Assembly: GCF_028453695.1 (NCBI RefSeq)
Contig: NC_135774.1
Coordinates: forward strand, 15,438,001-15,502,000
Length of the DNA: 64,000 bases
From: Augochlora pura
Lineage: Eukaryota > Arthropoda > Insecta > Hymenoptera > Halictidae
Reading direction: 5' to 3'
Shown here piece by piece: positions 60,739 to 64,000 of the stretch. The translations under genes and the position numbers were made by a program. A model generated the notes under the pieces. It did no database searches. It saw only the letters and a program-made list of their open reading frames with translations, and was not told where the DNA came from. Position 1 is the stretch's first letter, and each line of letters begins with the position of its first letter.

Positions 60739-60766
60739 GTCGAGCCGAGCCGAGCCGAGCCGAGTC
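60739..60766. repeat. (CCGAG)n pentamer repeat
   Basis: Five units of gagcc/ccgag in CpG-rich DNA upstream of the signal-peptide exon. Confidence 0.85.
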
Positions 60767-60936
60767 GGTCAATACTCCGGGCAACGCGGCGGTGAGAGCA
60801 CACCACGGTCGCCCGCACGAGTGCACGCCTCGCTCGCTCGCTCGTTTACTCGCGCGACAGATTCTCTCTCCCGTACCGTCGCGTCTGCGAGCGCGATCAT
60901 CTTCGTCCCGGTGATCTCCGGATTCGGAGCGCGAGC

Positions 60937-60980
60937 AGAGAGAGAGAGAGTGAGAGAGAGAGAGAAAGACAGAGAGAAAG
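60937..60980. repeat. GA-rich microsatellite
   Basis: GA run with single-base interruptions, upstream of the signal-peptide exon and possibly in its 5' UTR. Confidence 0.8.
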
Positions 60981-61260
60981 GGACCGCACCGGTTAGAAAT
61001 CAGCGCGGGCCAGAGCTCTCGAGCCGAGCGGTTGATACGTACGCGCGCGGACCAGCGCATCGGCGGACACGCGTAGAGGCGCACGCGGCGCGATTCAATC
61101 CAAGGGGCCGCGCGCATCGCGCGAAGGAATCGCGTCGTGAACGCGATCTCGTCGCATCGCGCCGCTTCACGGTGACAAGAACCACTGTTGCGGCTGCTGT
61201 TCGACCGGAACATCGCGAGTACGCTCGAACGATGCGAGCCTGCTCCGTGGGAGATCCGTA

Positions 61261-61330
61261 GGGGACCACAGGGCACCGCAGGACACCGCGGGGAACCGCA
61301 GGAGACCGTACGGAACCGAAGGACAGTGTC
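61261..61330. repeat. Degenerate 10-bp tandem repeat, about seven copies
   Basis: Successive 10-mers follow the pattern gggnaccgca (ggggaccaca, gggcaccgca, ggacaccgcg, gggaaccgca and so on). The period is exact although the bases vary. It lies 220 bases upstream of the next gene's start codon. Confidence 0.85.
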
Positions 61331-61548
61331 AGGACACGTTCCGCGGTGGTGAGACCAGAGCAGACGCGACACGCGACTCGGGGCCCCCTCAGTCACGGAC
61401 TTTTCCGGCTTCTTCGACGGATTCAGTGACAAGGACAGTGAATTCGGTGCACATCGGGAAACAGTCCGGGACAGATAGAGAGCACGCGATAGTTCGAAAG
61501 TTGCCAGCAGGATCCACGAGCGCCGACGATGCTGTATCCCGAAGCGTG

Positions 61549-61645
61549 ATGGACAAGCTCGCGATCGCAGCAACCAGCTTCCAGCTACGCCTCGCCAGCT
61601 TACTCATGGATACGTGGATATTCCTCCTGTTCGTCGCCATTGCCG
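61549..61645 (+). CDS. First coding exon of an unidentified secreted or membrane protein
   Basis: An ATG with G at +4 opens a frame of 32 codons plus one base, ending at the strong donor CCG|GTGAGT (GT at 61646-61647). The peptide starts MDKLAIAATSF and contains MDTWIFLLFVAIAG, a typical hydrophobic signal-peptide core; the inner Met at residue 20 is a second possible start. A phase-1 intron directly after a signal peptide is common in secreted and cell-surface proteins, including Ig-superfamily members. The following exons must lie beyond the window, because the remaining 2.3 kb shows no convincing acceptor exon. The family cannot be named from this exon. Confidence 0.6.
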
Positions 61646-62843
61646 GTGAGTCTGCACAATCTCCTTTGCTAATTTCGCGATCTCGATTCGATCCTCTCCT
61701 CCCTTTCTCTCGTCCCGTACGCGAGAGCTTACGCGACGGCGACCGTAGACAGTTTACGGTAATCCGGCGACGAGTCTCGTGGCCACCGCACTCTCCGTGT
61801 ACCCGAACGATTTCGGGGACGGTACGGGTCCCCTCCCCCGCTCCCGTCTCTGTCGTTCCTCGCGGCGATCTTATCGGCGCCCCGAAATCGCCGGTCGTAC
61901 ACGGCGTTAGCCCGTGACCGTTCCTCGGTCTATCGATTTCGACGAGGTGCTCGCAGCGTGACTCGGCCCGCGTGCTGTCACTCGACGTGTCAATACGCAT
62001 TACGTATGCACAACAGGCACGTGCGGCACGCTGACTAAGTGCGTCGTATCTGTGCCATGGTTGAGAGACTCGGTTCATTCAAGAGATCGCTGCGAGAGAC
62101 CGAGAAACAGCGTCGTAGAGAGCGAGAGATAGGGAGAGAGAGAAAGCGCGTGAGAAAGACGGTCCTGGGTGTGTGTGTGTATATAAGAGAAAGAGAGAGA
62201 GAGAGTGTGTGAGAGAGTGATAGCGAAGGAGAGAGAGGTGGGAGAGTAATCGACGCCACTTTCGTTCTTAACCCGTGGATATATTCCATTCCGTTTTTGG
62301 TGCGTTTCAAGGCTCCGGACGCTCCGGCGTCGCCGGCCGTGTGCTCGAGCACAGTTCGAGGAATCGATGCGAGCCGCCGCCGTGAGAAACCACGCGCCGT
62401 CGAAAAGTCGCGATTCCGCTCGTAGATTCCACGCCGGCTATCTTGGTAGTTAGCAGTCCGAGTTGAACGGTTGTTTGCTTTCGTTTCGTTTCGTTTCGTT
62501 CCGTTCCGCTTCTATCGGGGACCTCGTGGGGTAGGCGCCACCGAGTACACGCTCTCGGACACCGTCGCAGCCGAGCCACCGTACAATGCCAGATGGCTGA
62601 CATTCTCGGTGACGAGCATGGGGATCAGGGAAGTCCTCTTTGTCGTCCCCTGCGTCCTTCTTCCTCCTACGTTCCGCCGTTCAACCCCTCCTTCTCGCCT
62701 CCTCCGTCTCTCTTCCACTCGGATCCTCGATCCATCAGACTCCTGGCACGTTACAACCTTCTATTTCAACACATCCAGGCGGTTTCTTCTTTTTCTTCTT
62801 CTTCTTCGTCTTCCGTCTACTTCTCTTCTCTCCCTCTACTATA

Positions 62844-62888
<45 letters not shown>

Positions 62889-64000
62889 GTCTCTCTGTCT
62901 CTCGTTCTCCGCACCCTTCTTCGGCCGCTACTTTGACTCTTCCCTCCTCGCAGCCGGTTTTACTTGTAATCTACTACCACCGTCCCTACCGTGCCCGTTC
63001 ACGGCCTATCTACCGTTCACGCAGTCACCCCGTTAACGTCCCCTACGATCTACAAGGAACGTCCATTTTTCGATTAGACCTCCGTCCACCGCGATTAGGG
63101 ATGCGACCCAGGCTTGTTTGATATAGATACGTTCGGGCTCCGGGGCCGATATGCTTGTCCGTCGACCGTGGGGGGACGTATCCAAACAGATTGGAGCCGT
63201 AGCGAAACAACCGTGTAGCATCGATAAACATCAGGTTGGTCGCCTACGATTCCAATTACAGGTACCGGCGCGTACCGGAAGTGCGGTTCCGACACGATTT
63301 TCTACGGCTTCGATAATCCGCGGATTTCTATGCGGTGTCGAAACGGTCCGCGTTAATCGCCGGAGAAAGGGTTCCACGGGCAATCGACATTTTCGAATCG
63401 TTTTCACGAGTTTGATATAACGCGATGACAGTTTTCAATCCTTTAACGCTGTTTTCATAACGGAACGACGGGTCGCTAATTTTTTAATTTGCGATTATAC
63501 AGATTGCAAAGGCACACGTTTGTGATTTATTCGTTGCAACGAATATTACAACGCTCGGAAATCGGAATAAAATTTTTTCGGTATATTTCTTTATTAAAAT
63601 TTATATTGTAATAGAGACAAGTAAATCCAGCCTTGGCATTGTTATATTAACGATATACATTGGTCGGATTTAGGGATCCATAGTTTTAGTATTAAATCGT
63701 CCGCGGTCTAGTCGTAGATACCCGACGGCGGATTTTTCCCACGATCTACGTCGGTGTCGATGGCGAAGCGTAAGAATTCGAGATAATAGCCAGAGTTGGA
63801 AGAGGTCTTCGAGTGACTTCACAGGGTGCACGTGATGTTCAGCTGTTTGGTCTGTTCGGTCTTTGGAGGGTTTCCATTGGTTTATCTACAGATCATGCTA
63901 ACGTGTAGAGTGTCGACGATGAAACACGAACATAGCGGCGATAGCAATAAATATAGTCGAGTATTATTCGCCACGCTCAGGTGACTCTCGGCTCTTTAGA
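61646..64000 (+). other. Presumed intron 1 of the signal-peptide gene
   Basis: No coding exon is supported. It contains GA/GT microsatellites (about 62120-62240), a (TTTCG)n run (about 62478-62505) and a CT microsatellite (about 62853-62890). The last 600 bases are AT-rich and featureless. Confidence 0.45.
62848..62905. repeat. (CT)n microsatellite
   Basis: About 16 perfect CT units followed by ctctgt variants. Confidence 0.9.

Larger units (their letters stand above)
52351..61548. other. M-Ras 3' flank and intergenic repeats, 5' region of the next gene
   Basis: No recognised coding exon. The left 4 kb is AT-rich with poly-A-like runs, GA and CA microsatellites and several AATAAA motifs (for example near 54236, 56582 and 56809), so a long M-Ras 3' UTR with alternative ends is possible. 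From about 56.9 kb the DNA is CpG-rich and holds stop-poor but unconvincing frames. From about 60.5 kb to 61.5 kb it probably contains the promoter and 5' UTR of the gene starting at 61549. Confidence 0.55.

Overview
The window is nuclear DNA of an insect, most likely a hymenopteran (bee, ant or wasp). Genes are split by short GT-AG introns. The Polycomb proteins are of the insect Psc/Su(z)2 type. An M-Ras GTPase is present, which Drosophila lacks. An AT-rich, gene-dense left end passes abruptly into long CpG-rich, microsatellite-laden stretches. The species cannot be read from the sequence. There are two runs of N (500 and 100 bases), so this is a draft assembly.

Left block (1-10.7 kb, AT-rich): the 5' part of HPS3 (BLOC-2 subunit, minus strand, running off the left edge); two decayed fragments, one of borealin and one of HPS3; intact borealin (minus); LRRC51 (plus, sharing a promoter interval with borealin); cyclin L (minus, with a C-terminal RS domain); then about 3.9 kb without genes that contains a 24-bp minisatellite.

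Central block (10.7-38.2 kb, GC-rich): two Polycomb-group RING plus RAWUL proteins of the Psc/Su(z)2 family lie in tandem on the minus strand, separated by about 18 kb of non-coding DNA. The first has five coding exons (1408 aa). The second has three (827 aa), with the middle exons fused. They recall the linked Psc and Su(z)2 genes of Drosophila. Intergenic and intronic DNA here carries several small TTAA-bounded inverted-repeat elements and a 70-nt hairpin.

Right block (38.2-64 kb): about 8 kb without a recognisable gene; EFTUD2/Snu114 (minus, seven coding exons); a 1.7-kb divergent promoter interval; an M-Ras-type small GTPase (plus, three coding exons); about 9 kb of 3'-flanking and intergenic repeats; and the first coding exon of an unidentified secreted or membrane protein (plus) whose remainder lies beyond the window.

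The genes are housekeeping or regulatory genes of separate pathways (chromosome passenger complex, spliceosome and RNA processing, Polycomb silencing, Ras signalling, lysosome-related organelles). I found no operon-like system, CRISPR array, rRNA, tRNA or viral gene, and nothing that amounts to a new molecular system. The most informative oddities are the tandem Polycomb pair with a shared LDLS/LRIPQP motif, the HPS3-borealin duplication scar, and the small mobile-element and hairpin cluster inside intron 1 of the second Polycomb gene. All exon borders were placed by eye from splice consensus, reading frame and recalled family sequences.
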